Notes: generated by a model not told the origin, from the letters alone. Numbered from the stretch's first letter, positions 25,725 to 35,164 are shown. The stretch is DNA of 64,000 nt from JAWLHU01 sp049325315 (GCA_049325315.1 JBMONB010000128.1:5035-69034), one strand, 5' to 3'. Translations and numbers: made by a program.

Positions 25725-27923
25725 ATGACAGCAGAGACACCCCAGAAGTCGCTTCAGTTGGCCGACTACTACCGACTCAACACCCTGTCCGAGGTCGCCG
25801 TCTCTCCCGACGGTCGCCAGGCCGTCTACGTGCAGCGATCCAGCCGTAAGTCGAAGAACGACCACTACACCAACCTCTGGCTGGTACAGACCGACGGCGC
25901 CGGACCGACCCACCGGCTGACCCGCACCCTCAGCCGCGACAGCTCCCCGGGCTTCTCCCCCGACGGCCGGTACCTCGCCTTCCTCTCCACCCGCGAGCAC
26001 GAGATCGAGGTGGCGGAGAGCCAGGCCGAGGAGGCCAAGAACTCCAATGGCAAGCCCAAGAACGGCAAACCCAAGAGCCAGGTCTGGCTCCTCGACCTGG
26101 TGCGCGGCGGCGAGCCGCGCCAGGTGACCGCGCTCCCCGAGGGGGTCAGCGCCTTTGACTGGGCGCCCGACTCGGCCCGCCTCGTGGTGGTGGCCCGCAC
26201 CCCTTCCCCGGCCCAGAAGAAGTACCTGGAAGCGATTCGGGGCGAGGAGCGCGGCCCGGTTCAGCTCCGGCGCATGCAGCACAAGGCCGACGGACGGGGC
26301 TTCCTCGACGAGGTGAAGACCCACCTGCACGTGGTCGATGTGGCCAGCCGGGCGATTACCCAGCTAACCGACGGCCCCTGCGATGAGAGCGAGGCCCGGT
26401 GGTCGCCCGACGGCCAGTGGATCGCCTTCGGCTCCAACCGCACCGGCAACGCCGACAGCAACCGTCGCCGGGACCTCTGGCTGATCCGGCCAGATGGCGG
26501 CGAGTGCAGGCGGCTCACCTTCGGCGATCTGAACGCAGCCGGGCTCGCCTGGTCGCCCGACTCCCGTCACATCGCCTTCATCTCCAACCTGGAGCCCGAG
26601 AATGCCTATAAGCTTCGTCATGCCCTGGTGGTCGAGGTCGCCTCCGCCCGGCCCGTGGCCGACCTGGCCGCCTGCGTCGGCGAGGGCTGGTCGGACCTGG
26701 GCGGCACCGTGCCCGACCTGGTGGGCGGGCAGGACCCGGTGGCCGCGGCCCGTCGCTACCCGGTGCCGGTGCAGCAGACCCCCTATCGCATCTTGACCGG
26801 CGGTCTTGACCGGACCATGATGAGCGCCCCGACCTGGCTGGACAACGACCGGGTGCTGATTCGGGCGGGGGACCGGGGCCAGACCCGGCTCCTGGTGGCG
26901 AGCCTCAACGGCGAGGCCGGCTTCATCTACCCGACCGACCGCTTCCAGGAGCTCTCCCTGGCTGCGGCAGCCGGCGGGCGAGTGGTGTTCAGCCTCGATG
27001 GCCCGCAGAGCGGGCCTGACCTCTATGCGCTGCCCGCGGACAATCTCGCAGGCGCAGAGCCCGTGCGGCTGACCGCCATCAACGAGGCGCTGATGGCGGA
27101 GCGGGAGCTTGCCCGCTACGAGCGCATCGAGTTCACCGGCAGCCTGGGCGACCGGGTGGAGGCGCTGGTGGCGGTTCCGCCAGGCTGGTCGCCGGAGGCG
27201 GGCCCCGCCCCGCTGATCGTCTCGATTCACGGCGGCCCCATGTCCTACGACAACCCCGCCTTCCACTTCCTGCGCCAGTACTGGGCCGGCATGGGCTACC
27301 TGGTGCTCATGGTCAACTACCACGGGTCGATCAGCTACGGCGAGGCCTTCTGCGAGTCGATTCGCGGCTCCTGGGGGCCGGTGGAGCACGGCGACCTGGA
27401 GGCCGGGGTGGACCAACTGGTGGCCCTGGGCTGGGCCGACCCGGAGCGGCTCTTCGTCACCGGCTTCAGCCAGGGCGGCATTATGACCAACTGGGCCGTC
27501 GGCCACACCGACCGCTTCCGGGCGGCGGTTAGCGAGCACGGCATGTGGAACTACCATATCTCCTTCGGCACCGACGACTGCCACCTCTGGTGGCAGGACG
27601 ACATGGGCGTTCCCTGGCAGAACCCGGAGACCTATGCCAAGGCCTCGCCCGCCTCGGGGCTGGAGAAGATCAAGACCCCGACCTTGATTATGGCGGGCGA
27701 GCACGACTGGCGCTGCCCGCTGGTGGAGTCGGAGCAGATGTATGTCGCGCTGCAGAAGCGGGGCGTGCCGACCCAGCTGGTGGTCTACCAGGGCGAGTGG
27801 CATGCGGTCAGCCGGCCCCGCCGCATGATCGACCGCATCCGGCGTATCTGTAACTGGTTCGCCCAGTACGGCGGCATCTCCCTGACCGACGAGAGCGCCG
27901 AGGGCTACCCCAACGTGGAGTAG
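25725..27923 (+). CDS. S9-family prolyl oligopeptidase / acylaminoacyl-peptidase-like serine peptidase
   Basis: 732 residues from ATG 25725 (the frame extends 13 codons upstream to 25686; CAGGGGGAC precedes 25725). The N-terminal ~430 residues form WD/TolB-like propeller blades with repeated S-P-D-G-R-x-x-x-Y/A motifs (V-S-P-D-G-R-Q, F-S-P-D-G-R-Y, W-S-P-D-G-Q-W, W-S-P-D-S-R). The C-terminal alpha/beta hydrolase has the triad: G-F-S582-Q-G-G, G-E-H-D661-W-R and E-W-H693-A-V. No signal peptide is seen, so it is probably cytosolic and cleaves short or N-acylated peptides. Its position upstream of an M20 amidohydrolase and peptide transporter genes suggests peptide catabolism. Confidence 0.9.
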   Translation: MTAETPQKSLQLADYYRLNTLSEVAVSPDGRQAVYVQRSSRKSKNDHYTNLWLVQTDGAGPTHRLTRTLSRDSSPGFSPDGRYLAFLSTREHEIEVAESQAEEAKNSNGKPKNGKPKSQVWLLDLVRGGEPRQVTALPEGVSAFDWAPDSARLVVVARTPSPAQKKYLEAIRGEERGPVQLRRMQHKADGRGFLDEVKTHLHVVDVASRAITQLTDGPCDESEARWSPDGQWIAFGSNRTGNADSNRRRDLWLIRPDGGECRRLTFGDLNAAGLAWSPDSRHIAFISNLEPENAYKLRHALVVEVASARPVADLAACVGEGWSDLGGTVPDLVGGQDPVAAARRYPVPVQQTPYRILTGGLDRTMMSAPTWLDNDRVLIRAGDRGQTRLLVASLNGEAGFIYPTDRFQELSLAAAAGGRVVFSLDGPQSGPDLYALPADNLAGAEPVRLTAINEALMAERELARYERIEFTGSLGDRVEALVAVPPGWSPEAGPAPLIVSIHGGPMSYDNPAFHFLRQYWAGMGYLVLMVNYHGSISYGEAFCESIRGSWGPVEHGDLEAGVDQLVALGWADPERLFVTGFSQGGIMTNWAVGHTDRFRAAVSEHGMWNYHISFGTDDCHLWWQDDMGVPWQNPETYAKASPASGLEKIKTPTLIMAGEHDWRCPLVESEQMYVALQKRGVPTQLVVYQGEWHAVSRPRRMIDRIRRICNWFAQYGGISLTDESAEGYPNVE

Positions 27924-27929
27924 CAAGAA

Positions 27930-27960
27930 AGGAGGCCGCCCACGCCATGGGCGGCCTCCT
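27930..27960. terminator. bidirectional hairpin between convergent genes
   Basis: AGGAGGCCGCCC pairs with GGGCGGCCTCCT across a 7-base loop, 6 bases after the peptidase stop and just before the 3' end of the convergent phosphoribosyltransferase gene. It lacks a T tract. Confidence 0.7.
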
Positions 27961-27974
27961 GCGGCCTCCTTCGC

Positions 27975-28646
27975 CTACACACGCCCTGTCTCTCTGGCCC
28001 GTAAGAGCGCCAGCACCTCTTCGTCCGATGCCGGCTCGAACCGGCGATAGACCTGGCCCACGTGGGTGAAGCCGGGAGGGGTGGTCAGACAGAGCAGGTC
28101 ATCTACAGCCCCGGCAAAGATTCGCTCCACACCGGGCGGCCCCACCGGGACGGCCAGAATCAGCCTGGCGGCGCCCAGCCGCCGCAGCCACCGCAGGGCA
28201 GCCAGCGCCGTGGCGCCCGTGGCGATGCCGTCGTCGACCACGACCACCGTGCGGCTCGCCGGCTGGGGCTGGGGTCGCCCGCCCCGCAGCAGGCGGTTCC
28301 GCTGGTGCCACTCCGCCTTGGCCGTGCTCACCGCCTGATCGAGCAGCGTCCGGCTCAGGTGCCCCTCGGCGGCCCAGGAACTCAGGAGCGGGTCGCCGTC
28401 GGGGCCGATGGCGCCAATGGCCGCTTCAGGGTAGTCAGGGTGCCCGATCTTCCGCACGATCAGGGCATCCAGTGGCGCCTTCAGCCGGCGGGCCAGTTCG
28501 GCGGCCACGACGATCCCGCCGCGCGGAAGCCCAAGCACCAGGGGGGGTTCTGTCCGGTCCGGGTCAGCCAGTGCAGGCCACCGGCGAACCAGCGCCTCTC
28601 CCAACGAACGGCCTGCCTCCACCCGGTTGGCAAAGATCAACGTCAC
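27975..28646 (-). CDS. phosphoribosyltransferase-domain protein
   Basis: 223 residues from GTG 28646, with AAGGAGGGTGG about 10 bases upstream. The PRPP-binding loop V-V-V-V-D-D-G-I-A-T-G-A-T is exact, and L-G-L-P-R-G-G-I-V-V-A-A-E and R-K-I-G-H-P match the type-I phosphoribosyltransferase-like family often annotated as predicted PRTase. Many members of this group have no defined substrate, and no purine or pyrimidine gene is nearby, so the nucleobase cannot be named. It is monocistronic and divergent from the M20 gene. Confidence 0.88.
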   Translation of the reverse strand: MTLIFANRVEAGRSLGEALVRRWPALADPDRTEPPLVLGLPRGGIVVAAELARRLKAPLDALIVRKIGHPDYPEAAIGAIGPDGDPLLSSWAAEGHLSRTLLDQAVSTAKAEWHQRNRLLRGGRPQPQPASRTVVVVDDGIATGATALAALRWLRRLGAARLILAVPVGPPGVERIFAGAVDDLLCLTTPPGFTHVGQVYRRFEPASDEEVLALLRARETGRV

Positions 28647-28749
28647 TCCTGAGCCACCCTCCTTCCTCCATCCAGCCAGACCGCCTTGTGATCACCTTCA
28701 ATGTATACCAACCGGCCACTTTGCGGAAGGAAAAGAGACCCAGCGAGAG

Positions 28750-28779
28750 GTAACGACACATTCATCGTGTAATTGTTAC
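28750..28779. promoter_or_regulatory. imperfect dyad upstream of the M20 gene, possible operator
   Basis: GTAAC at 28750-28754 mirrors GTTAC at 28775-28779, with inner ACAC/GTGT halves also mirrored (GTAACgACAC ... GTGTaattGTTAC). It lies 35 bases before the M20 start in an AT-rich leader, a typical repressor-site position. The regulator is unknown. Confidence 0.4.
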
Positions 28780-28813
28780 AGTCAGTCTCTCATCAATAGA
28801 CGGAGGTGCCGAT

Positions 28814-30004
28814 ATGTCCAGCAAGAGCCTGCAGGAACTGGTTCGGGAAGTGGTCCCCTTCGGCGTCGAAGCCCGGCGCTGGCTCCACCAGCATCCGGAG
28901 CTGAGCTTCCAGGAGAAGGAGACCTCGGCCTATGTTGCCGCCAAGCTGCGGGAGATGGGCTATGAGCCCCAGGTGGGCATCGGCGGTGGCTATGGCATCA
29001 AGGCGGTCCTCAAGGGCGCCCGTCCTGGTCGGACCATCGCCCTGCGGGCCGATATGGACGCCCTGCCCATCGCAGAGGAGACCGGTCTCCCCTTCGCCTC
29101 CACCATCCCGGGGGTGATGCACGCCTGCGGCCACGACATGCACACCGCCACGCTGCTGGCGACGGCGAAGGCGCTCAAGTCGCTGGAGGGCGAACTGGCG
29201 GGGAACGTGGTCTTCATCTTCCAGCCGGCCGAGGAGACGCTGCCGGGCGGCGCCATCTCGATGATCCGGGATGGGGTGCTGGAGAACCCGCACGTCGATG
29301 CGGTCTTTGGCATGCACGTGGACCCCTTCCTGCCCGCCGGCCAGCTGGCCTTCGGGGCGGGACCCCGCTACGCTGCGGCCGACATGTTCGACGTGACCAT
29401 CTACGGCCGGGGCGGCCACGGCGCGGCGCCGCACCAGACGGTGGATGCGGTGCTGGTTGGAGCGCAGGTCGTCAGCGCCCTGCAGCACATTCACAGCCGC
29501 CAGATGGATCCCATGGACCAGCTGGTGGTGACGGTGGGGCACTTCCAGGCGGGCTCCAAGCACAATATCATCGCCGACACCGCCCTGCTGCAGGGCACCG
29601 TCCGGAACATGAGCCCGGCGCTGCGGGAGCGCATCGCCGCCATGATGGAACAGGTGATCGCCGGGGTCTGCGCCACCTACGGCGCCGGCTTCAAGTTCGA
29701 TTATCACCGGGGCTACCCGGTGCTGGTGAACGACCCGGCTATGACCGAGGTGGCCCGGGCTGCCGGGGCCAAGACTGTGGGGGCCGACTCGGTCAAGGAG
29801 TCGCCGTCGGCCATGTACGGCGAGGACTTCTCCTACTTCCTGCAGGAGCGGCCCGGCTCCTTCGGCAGCCTCGGCGCCCGGGAGCCGGATGCCACCGAGT
29901 GCTACCCCTGCCATCACCCCAAGCTCATGGTTGCCGATGAGCAGGCGATGCCGGTGGGGGTGGCCTACTACCTGAACCTCGTGACCACCTATCTCGCCGG
30001 TTAA
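28814..30004 (+). CDS. M20-family amidohydrolase (hippurate hydrolase / N-acyl-amino-acid deacylase type)
   Basis: 396 residues from ATG 28814 (ACGGAGGTG upstream). Metal-binding signatures are present: R-A-D-M-D-A-L, H-A-C-G-H-D-M-H, Q-P-A-E-E-T and, near the end, Y-G-E-D-F-S-Y-F. The dimerisation insert starts I-Y-G-R-G-G-H-G-A. This is the M20D (IAA-amino acid hydrolase/hippuricase) pattern, hydrolysing the amide bond of N-acylated amino acids in the cytosol. The convergent Opp-type importer next door may deliver its substrates. A strong shared terminator follows. Confidence 0.9.
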   Translation: MSSKSLQELVREVVPFGVEARRWLHQHPELSFQEKETSAYVAAKLREMGYEPQVGIGGGYGIKAVLKGARPGRTIALRADMDALPIAEETGLPFASTIPGVMHACGHDMHTATLLATAKALKSLEGELAGNVVFIFQPAEETLPGGAISMIRDGVLENPHVDAVFGMHVDPFLPAGQLAFGAGPRYAAADMFDVTIYGRGGHGAAPHQTVDAVLVGAQVVSALQHIHSRQMDPMDQLVVTVGHFQAGSKHNIIADTALLQGTVRNMSPALRERIAAMMEQVIAGVCATYGAGFKFDYHRGYPVLVNDPAMTEVARAAGAKTVGADSVKESPSAMYGEDFSYFLQERPGSFGSLGAREPDATECYPCHHPKLMVADEQAMPVGVAYYLNLVTTYLAG

Positions 30005-30021
30005 CGACCTGCTTATTAAAT

Positions 30022-30065
30022 AGAAGGAACCCACCGCTGGCCTTTGCGCCAAAGGTGGGTTCTTC
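30022..30065. terminator. bidirectional terminator between the M20 gene and the importer operon
   Basis: AGAAGGAACCCACC pairs with GGTGGGTTCTTCT, with an additional TGGC/GCCA inner stem. It serves the convergent M20 and permease transcripts. Confidence 0.85.
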
Positions 30066-30071
30066 TTGTCC

Positions 30072-30989
30072 TTACTGCTTGAGACGGGGGTCCAGCGTAT
30101 CCCGCAGCCAGTCGCCCATCAGGTTGAGGCCCAACACCGTGATCTGCAGCGCCAGGCCCGGGAAGGTGGCGACCCACCAGTGGGTGGTAATGTAGTTGCG
30201 GCCATCGGCCAGCATACCACCCCAGGTGACGGTGGGCGGCTGAATACCCAGCCCCAGGAAGGTGAGCGCTGACTCGGCGATGATCACCCGGGGCACCTCC
30301 AGGGTGGAGAGTACGATCAGCGTACCGATCACGTTGGGCAAGACGTGCCGCCGGATCGTGGCCCCATCGTTGTTGCCCAGCGCCTGTGAGGCGACCACGA
30401 ACTCTCGCTCCCGCAGGGCCAGCACCTCGGAACGCACCACCCGGGCGTAGATCACCCAGCCGGCGACGCCCAGGACCGCCACCGTCTTCCAGACGCCGGT
30501 GCCCAGCACCGCCATGATCGCCAGGGCGAGGAGCGTGAAGGGGAAGGCGAGCTGAATGTCGCCCAGGCGGCCGATCACGTCGTCGAGCCGTCCGCCCTTG
30601 AAGCCGCCGATCAACCCCAGCGTCACACCGAGGCCGCCCGAGATCAGCACAGCGCTCAGGCCGACCAGCAGGGAGACCCGGGAGCCGTAGATCAGCCGGC
30701 TCAAGATGTCGCGTCCCAGGTGGTCGGTGCCGAGCCAGTAGCTGGGGTTGGCGCCCTCCATCCAGAAGGGCGGGAGGAGCTTGTGCTCGATCTCCTGGAG
30801 AATCGGGTCATGCGGGGAGATCACCGGGGCGAAGATGGCGGCGAAGACCACGCCTGCCACCACCAGGACCCCGAACAGGGAAAGCTTGCGCCGCCAAAGG
30901 TTGCGGAGCGCCCGCCGCCGCAAGCGCTGGGCCGGGGTGGGTTCTGCCGGCGCCTCAGCCGGTTTCTTCACCGTCGCTTCTGCTGCCAT
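30072..30989 (-). CDS. dppC: peptide/nickel-type ABC transporter permease (DppC/OppC family)
   Basis: 305 residues from ATG 30989. An in-frame GTG at 30998 lies inside the AGGAGG site itself, so the ATG, 8 bases after that site, is preferred. The N-terminal OppC-type leader is followed by six membrane spans with G-T-D-H-L-G-R-D-I-L-S-R-L-I-Y-G-S-R and the EAA-like loop A-L-G-N-N-D-G-A-T-I-R-R-H-V-L-P-N. It pairs with the upstream DppB-like permease to form the membrane channel for di/oligopeptide uptake. Third and last gene of the operon; no ATPase gene follows. Confidence 0.9.
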   Translation of the reverse strand: MAAEATVKKPAEAPAEPTPAQRLRRRALRNLWRRKLSLFGVLVVAGVVFAAIFAPVISPHDPILQEIEHKLLPPFWMEGANPSYWLGTDHLGRDILSRLIYGSRVSLLVGLSAVLISGGLGVTLGLIGGFKGGRLDDVIGRLGDIQLAFPFTLLALAIMAVLGTGVWKTVAVLGVAGWVIYARVVRSEVLALREREFVVASQALGNNDGATIRRHVLPNVIGTLIVLSTLEVPRVIIAESALTFLGLGIQPPTVTWGGMLADGRNYITTHWWVATFPGLALQITVLGLNLMGDWLRDTLDPRLKQ

Positions 30990-31001
30990 CGAATCCACCT
31001 C

Positions 31002-31919
31002 CTAGGAGTAGCGAATGCGGGGATCCAGGAGCCCGTACAGAACGTCAGTGGCCAGGTTGATCACCACGATGATCAGGGCGAAGAGGAAGACCGCCGCCTG
31101 GACCACGTAGAAGTCACGGTTGTAGATCGCCTTGACCACAAAGCTGCCCACGCCCGGCCAGGCGTAGATTGTCTCGGTAATCACCGAGCCGCTGAGCAGG
31201 GCGCCCAGGTGCAGGCCGATCACCGTCACCACCGGGATCAGGGCGTTGCGCAGGGCGTGCTTGTACAGCACGGAGCGCTCGTTAATTCCCTTGGCCCGGG
31301 CGGTGCGGATAAAGTCCTGGGTCATCACCTCGAGCATGCCAGAGCGGAGCATCCGCATGATAGAGGCCGAGGTGTAGGCGGCCAGTGTGGCGGCCGGCAA
31401 GATATACGAGGTCCAGTCAGACTTGCCGCCGGCGGGCAGCCACTTCAGCTGCACGCCGAAGACGATGATCAGCAGGATACCGAGCCAGTAGACCGGCATC
31501 GACTGGCCCAGCAGGGCCAGCACCGTGCCAACGGTATCGACGAAGGAGCCGCGACGGGTTGCCCCGATTACCCCAACGGGAATGGCGATGCCAATCGCCA
31601 TGGCCAGGGCCACCAGCGACAGGTTCAGCGTGGCGGGCATCCGCTCGAAGATCAGCATCATTGCCGGCTCCTGGTGGCGGAGCGAGTCACCGAAGTCGAG
31701 GAAGAGGACACCCTTCAGGTACTCGAGGAATTGAATGATCATCGGCCGGTTAAAGCCAAGCTGCGTCCGCAGCAGTTCGATATCCGCCTCGGTCGCATCG
31801 AGCGGCGCCATCAGACGAACCGGGTCGCCGGTCATACGAGTGATTAGGAAGACGGCCACAGTCACGCCCAAGATCACGATCACGGCGTGGCCCAGTCGCT
31901 TCATCAGGTAGCGAGTCAC
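31002..31919 (-). CDS. dppB: peptide/nickel-type ABC transporter permease (DppB/OppB family)
   Basis: 305 residues, the usual DppB length. It starts M-T-R-Y-L-M-K-R-L-G-H-A-V-I-V-I-L-G-V, typical of the family, and has six predicted spans with the EAA loop A-R-A-K-G-I-N-E-R-S-V-L-Y-K-H-A-L-R-N-A-L-I-P. It forms the channel with the DppC-like protein 12 bases downstream. It lies 80 bases after the binding-protein gene, across a strong hairpin that may lower permease relative to binding-protein expression. Confidence 0.9.
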   Translation of the reverse strand: MTRYLMKRLGHAVIVILGVTVAVFLITRMTGDPVRLMAPLDATEADIELLRTQLGFNRPMIIQFLEYLKGVLFLDFGDSLRHQEPAMMLIFERMPATLNLSLVALAMAIGIAIPVGVIGATRRGSFVDTVGTVLALLGQSMPVYWLGILLIIVFGVQLKWLPAGGKSDWTSYILPAATLAAYTSASIMRMLRSGMLEVMTQDFIRTARAKGINERSVLYKHALRNALIPVVTVIGLHLGALLSGSVITETIYAWPGVGSFVVKAIYNRDFYVVQAAVFLFALIIVVINLATDVLYGLLDPRIRYS

Positions 31920-31949
31920 CGGTCAACCCCCCTTGAGTCTTAGAGAACA

Positions 31950-31973
31950 GGGCCGCCCCGGGCGGGGCGGCCC
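31950..31973 (-). terminator. intra-operon hairpin, likely attenuator or 3' stabiliser
   Basis: GGGCCGCCCCG pairs with CGGGGCGGCCC. It sits between the substrate-binding protein gene and the permease genes without a T tract, a common way of giving more binding protein than permease. Confidence 0.6.
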
Positions 31974-32001
31974 CCAGTGCTCTGGTTTTGATGCCAGGGT
32001 T

Positions 32002-33576
32002 CTAGTTGTTCAGGGAGGCGTGGAAGAGGTTGATCTCCTCGTCGGAGCGGGCCTCCCAGTTGAGCCGCTTCGAGACGCCGTAGACGTCCTTCTGCTGCCA
32101 GTTGACCAGGCGGGCGGCCTCGTCATGGATAATCTGGAGCGCCTTGTGGTAGAGCTTCTCGCGCTCCTTGGGATCCATGATCGACCGGGCCTTCCCGATG
32201 GCGGCATCAGACTCAGGGTTGCTGTAGGTGGAGAAGGAGCCGGACTTGGTCAGAAGCGGAGCCAGGGTGCCGTCGGCGTCCCAGGTGTTGTTGCCCCAGC
32301 CGAGGAGGTAGAGGCCCTTCTGCTCCCGGGAGACCATCAGGTTGACGTGGTTGCCCCACTCGTTGACCTGCAGCTTGACGTTGACGCCGACCTTCTGAAG
32401 CTGACCGGTGATCGCCTCGGCCATCTCCTTGTCCATGGCGTAGCGGCCGTTGGGGGTGTCGAACTGAATCTCTTCACCCTTGTACCCGGACTCAGCCAGG
32501 AGCTTCTTGGCCAGCTCGGGGTCGTACTTGTACGGCTTCAGGCTCGGGTTGTCGCCGAAGTGAGACGGGGTGAGGGCGGTGGCCACCGGGTAGCCGTTGC
32601 CCAGCAGCACGTTCTTGATCAGCGAGTCGATGTCGACGGCGTGGGTCAGGGCCTGGCGGAACTTCGGGTTGGCGGTAATGCCGCCCTTCTGGGTCTGGAA
32701 GGCCACATAGATGACGCGGACGCTGGGAACGTCGGCAATCTTGGTGTCCTTGCCGTTCTTGATGGCTTCGATCTGGTTGGCCGGCACGTTGACGATGATG
32801 TCAGCCTGGCCGCTCTGGAGCTGGGCGATGCGGGTGGCCGCCTCGCCGACGGGCTTGAAGATCACCTTCTGGATCTTCGGGGCGCCACGCCAGTAGTCGG
32901 GGTTGGCCTCGAGGACCGCCTCCTCCTGCTTCACCCACTTGGTGAGCTTGTAGGGGCCGGTGCCGACGGGGTTCTTGGCCAGGTGATCCTTGCCCTTCTC
33001 GGCCAGGTACTTGGCGCTGATGATATGCTCAGACGCCAGGCGGTTGGGGAGGATCGGGTAGGGAGCCGAGGTGATGATGTGAACGGTATGGCTGTCGATG
33101 ATCTTGATTTCCTTGATCGCCGAGATGTTGTTCCGGCGGGGGGACTTCTCGTCGGGGTTGATAATCCGCTCGAGGGAGACCTTGACGTCCTCGGCGGTGA
33201 ACTCATTGCCGTTGTGGAACTTGACGCCCTTGCGGAGCTTGAACTCCCAGGTGTTCTCGTCAAGCGCCTTCCACTCGGTGGCCAGGCCCGGCTCGAACTT
33301 CATCTCCTTGTTCCGGTAGATCAGGGTGTCATGGATGTTGTTCAAGATGTTATGGGCCGGAGTCTCGGCGTGTCCAGCAGGGTCCAGCGTGGTGGCGTCC
33401 ACACCTTGAAGCACGACTACCGGCTTCTGTTCCACTGCCTTGGGGGCATCCTTGGGTGCATCCTTTGTGTCTGTCTGGTTCTGCTTGGAACGGTTGGCCC
33501 CCCCGCATCCCGTAATGAAGATGGCCAGGGCAAGCAGGACCACGGCGACCTTGCTAAAGCGTCCGAGTCGTCGCAT
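32002..33576 (-). CDS. family 5 ABC transporter substrate-binding lipoprotein (peptide type)
   Basis: 524 residues from ATG 33576, chosen because AAGGGGG lies about 8 bases upstream and a lipoprotein signal begins there (M-R-R-L-G-R-F-S-K, hydrophobic core, lipobox I-T-G-C). The mature protein has the SBP_bac_5 features L-D-P-A-G-H-A, F-E-P-G-L-A-T-E-W, R-K-G-V-K-F-H-N-G and L-L-G-W-G-N-N-T. It captures di/oligopeptides or related cargo outside the membrane and feeds the DppB/DppC channel. ATPase subunits are not encoded in the operon and would have to come from elsewhere. Confidence 0.9.
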   Translation of the reverse strand: MRRLGRFSKVAVVLLALAIFITGCGGANRSKQNQTDTKDAPKDAPKAVEQKPVVVLQGVDATTLDPAGHAETPAHNILNNIHDTLIYRNKEMKFEPGLATEWKALDENTWEFKLRKGVKFHNGNEFTAEDVKVSLERIINPDEKSPRRNNISAIKEIKIIDSHTVHIITSAPYPILPNRLASEHIISAKYLAEKGKDHLAKNPVGTGPYKLTKWVKQEEAVLEANPDYWRGAPKIQKVIFKPVGEAATRIAQLQSGQADIIVNVPANQIEAIKNGKDTKIADVPSVRVIYVAFQTQKGGITANPKFRQALTHAVDIDSLIKNVLLGNGYPVATALTPSHFGDNPSLKPYKYDPELAKKLLAESGYKGEEIQFDTPNGRYAMDKEMAEAITGQLQKVGVNVKLQVNEWGNHVNLMVSREQKGLYLLGWGNNTWDADGTLAPLLTKSGSFSTYSNPESDAAIGKARSIMDPKEREKLYHKALQIIHDEAARLVNWQQKDVYGVSKRLNWEARSDEEINLFHASLNN

Positions 33577-33997
33577 CAGAATATCCCCCTTCTGAGTGTT
33601 GGGGAACCGTAATTCGACAAGAATCGCTATTCCACCTGCGAGAAACATGATTAAACCAAACGATTTTGCCTATGGAAATTCAAGGGGATGGGGGAATGTA
33701 GCCATTTGGGTGAACGGTGTGCACTTCGTTGATGGAACTATACGGTGCCCAGGGAGGAATAGCCCTTCCTAGGGCGAATGTAAACGTCCAATCCGATTCA
33801 GAGAGATCCGAATGCACTATCGAAAATAGTCTATTTGGACCAGTTGGAAGTGAGCCTTTCTATTCAAGGGGTTTACGTCACGCCGTTGAAACTATCAGCT
33901 TCAAATCTTCGAAGTATGGAAGGAGGGTGGGAGTTTCGGGATCTCTGAATTGGCTGTCGGATCAAAAATAATCATGGCACACAGGGGGAACAGACAG
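33577..33997. other. divergent intergenic region between the peptide-binding and LivK genes
   Basis: About 420 bases of visibly lower GC. Both binding-protein genes start from it in opposite directions, so it must hold both promoters, but no clear -35/-10 pair could be assigned by eye. Small imperfect hairpins such as AGGGAGGAATAGCCCTTCCT near 33760 are present. No coding gene was seen. Confidence 0.6.
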
Positions 33998-35152
33998 ATG
34001 AAACGGATTCTGGCACTGCTCGTGGTAATGGCGCTGTTGGCTGGCTGCGGCGGCACCAAGCAGCCGTCCGGCGGGGGCTCCGCTCCTGCTGCAGCGAAGG
34101 AGATTAAGATCGGCCTGATCGCTCCGCTCACCGGTGACGTTAAGACCTTCGGCGAGTCCACCAAGAACGGCTTTGAGCTGGCGCTGGAGCAGGTCAACTA
34201 CAAGGTCGGCGACATCACCATTAAGACCGTGATCGGCGACGACCGCAATGACCCGACCGAGGGCGTCAACCTGGCCACCAAGTTCATCACCCAGGACAAG
34301 GTTCAGGCGATCATCGGCTCGGTTACCTCCAAGGTGACGATCCCCGTCACCGAGGTGGCCAACCAGAACAAGGTGGTCCTGGTGACCGGCACCGCCACCA
34401 ACGAGAAGGTGACCGTGGGCGAGAAGGGCCGTAAGGATTACATCTTCCGGGCCTGCTTCATCGACTCGTTCCAGGGCGAGGTGGGCGCCAAGTTCGCCCT
34501 GAACACCCTGAAGGTCAAGACCGCTGCCGTTCTGTACGACAAGGGCAACGACTACACCGTGGGCCTCGCCGAGAACTTCAAGAAGAACTTCGAGGCTGGC
34601 GGCGGCAAGGTTGTTGGCTGGGAGGCCTACTCCAAGGACGACACCGACTTCTCCGCCGTCCTGACCAAGCTGGCCGGCCAGAAGCCCGAGATGCTCTACC
34701 TCCCCGACTACTACAACAAGGTCTCCCTGATCGGCAAGCAGGCCAAGGCCAAGGGGCTGAACGTCCCGATGATCGGCGGCGACGGCTGGGATTCCTCCGA
34801 CATCGACTGGGAGACCATGGCGGGTGGCTACTTCACCAACCACTACTCCGCCGACGACCAGCGGCCTGAGGTCCAGAAGTTCGTCAAGGAGTACGAGGCG
34901 AAGTACAAGGTGAAGCCCGACGCCCTGGCGGCCCTGGCTTACGACGCTACCCTCGTCCTGCTGGAGGGCATCCGGCAGTCCAAGAGCACCGATGCCACCA
35001 AGATCCGTGAAGCGATCCAGACCCTGAAGGACTTCACCGCTGTCAGCGGCAAGATCACCTACGACAAGAATGGCAACCCGATTAAGAGCGCTGCCATTCT
35101 GCAGGTGCAGGCCAACAAGAGCCTGAAGTTCATCGAGAGCGTCAAGCCCTAG
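33998..35152 (+). CDS. livK: branched-chain amino acid ABC transporter substrate-binding lipoprotein LivK
   Basis: 384 residues from ATG 33998 (CAGGGGGAAC upstream). The lipoprotein signal M-K-R-I-L-A-L-L-V-V-M-A-L-L-A-G-C is followed by the periplasmic-binding type I fold: I-K-I-G-L-I-A-P-L-T-G-D, then D-D-R-N-D-P-T-E-G-V-N-L-A, I-I-G-S-V-T-S and Y-K-V-K-P-D-A-L-A-A-L-A-Y-D-A. This family binds Leu/Ile/Val or other small amino acids and amides. First gene of livKHMGF; a hairpin follows it before livH. Confidence 0.92.
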   Translation: MKRILALLVVMALLAGCGGTKQPSGGGSAPAAAKEIKIGLIAPLTGDVKTFGESTKNGFELALEQVNYKVGDITIKTVIGDDRNDPTEGVNLATKFITQDKVQAIIGSVTSKVTIPVTEVANQNKVVLVTGTATNEKVTVGEKGRKDYIFRACFIDSFQGEVGAKFALNTLKVKTAAVLYDKGNDYTVGLAENFKKNFEAGGGKVVGWEAYSKDDTDFSAVLTKLAGQKPEMLYLPDYYNKVSLIGKQAKAKGLNVPMIGGDGWDSSDIDWETMAGGYFTNHYSADDQRPEVQKFVKEYEAKYKVKPDALAALAYDATLVLLEGIRQSKSTDATKIREAIQTLKDFTAVSGKITYDKNGNPIKSAAILQVQANKSLKFIESVKP

Positions 35153-35164
35153 AGCAGCAATACA

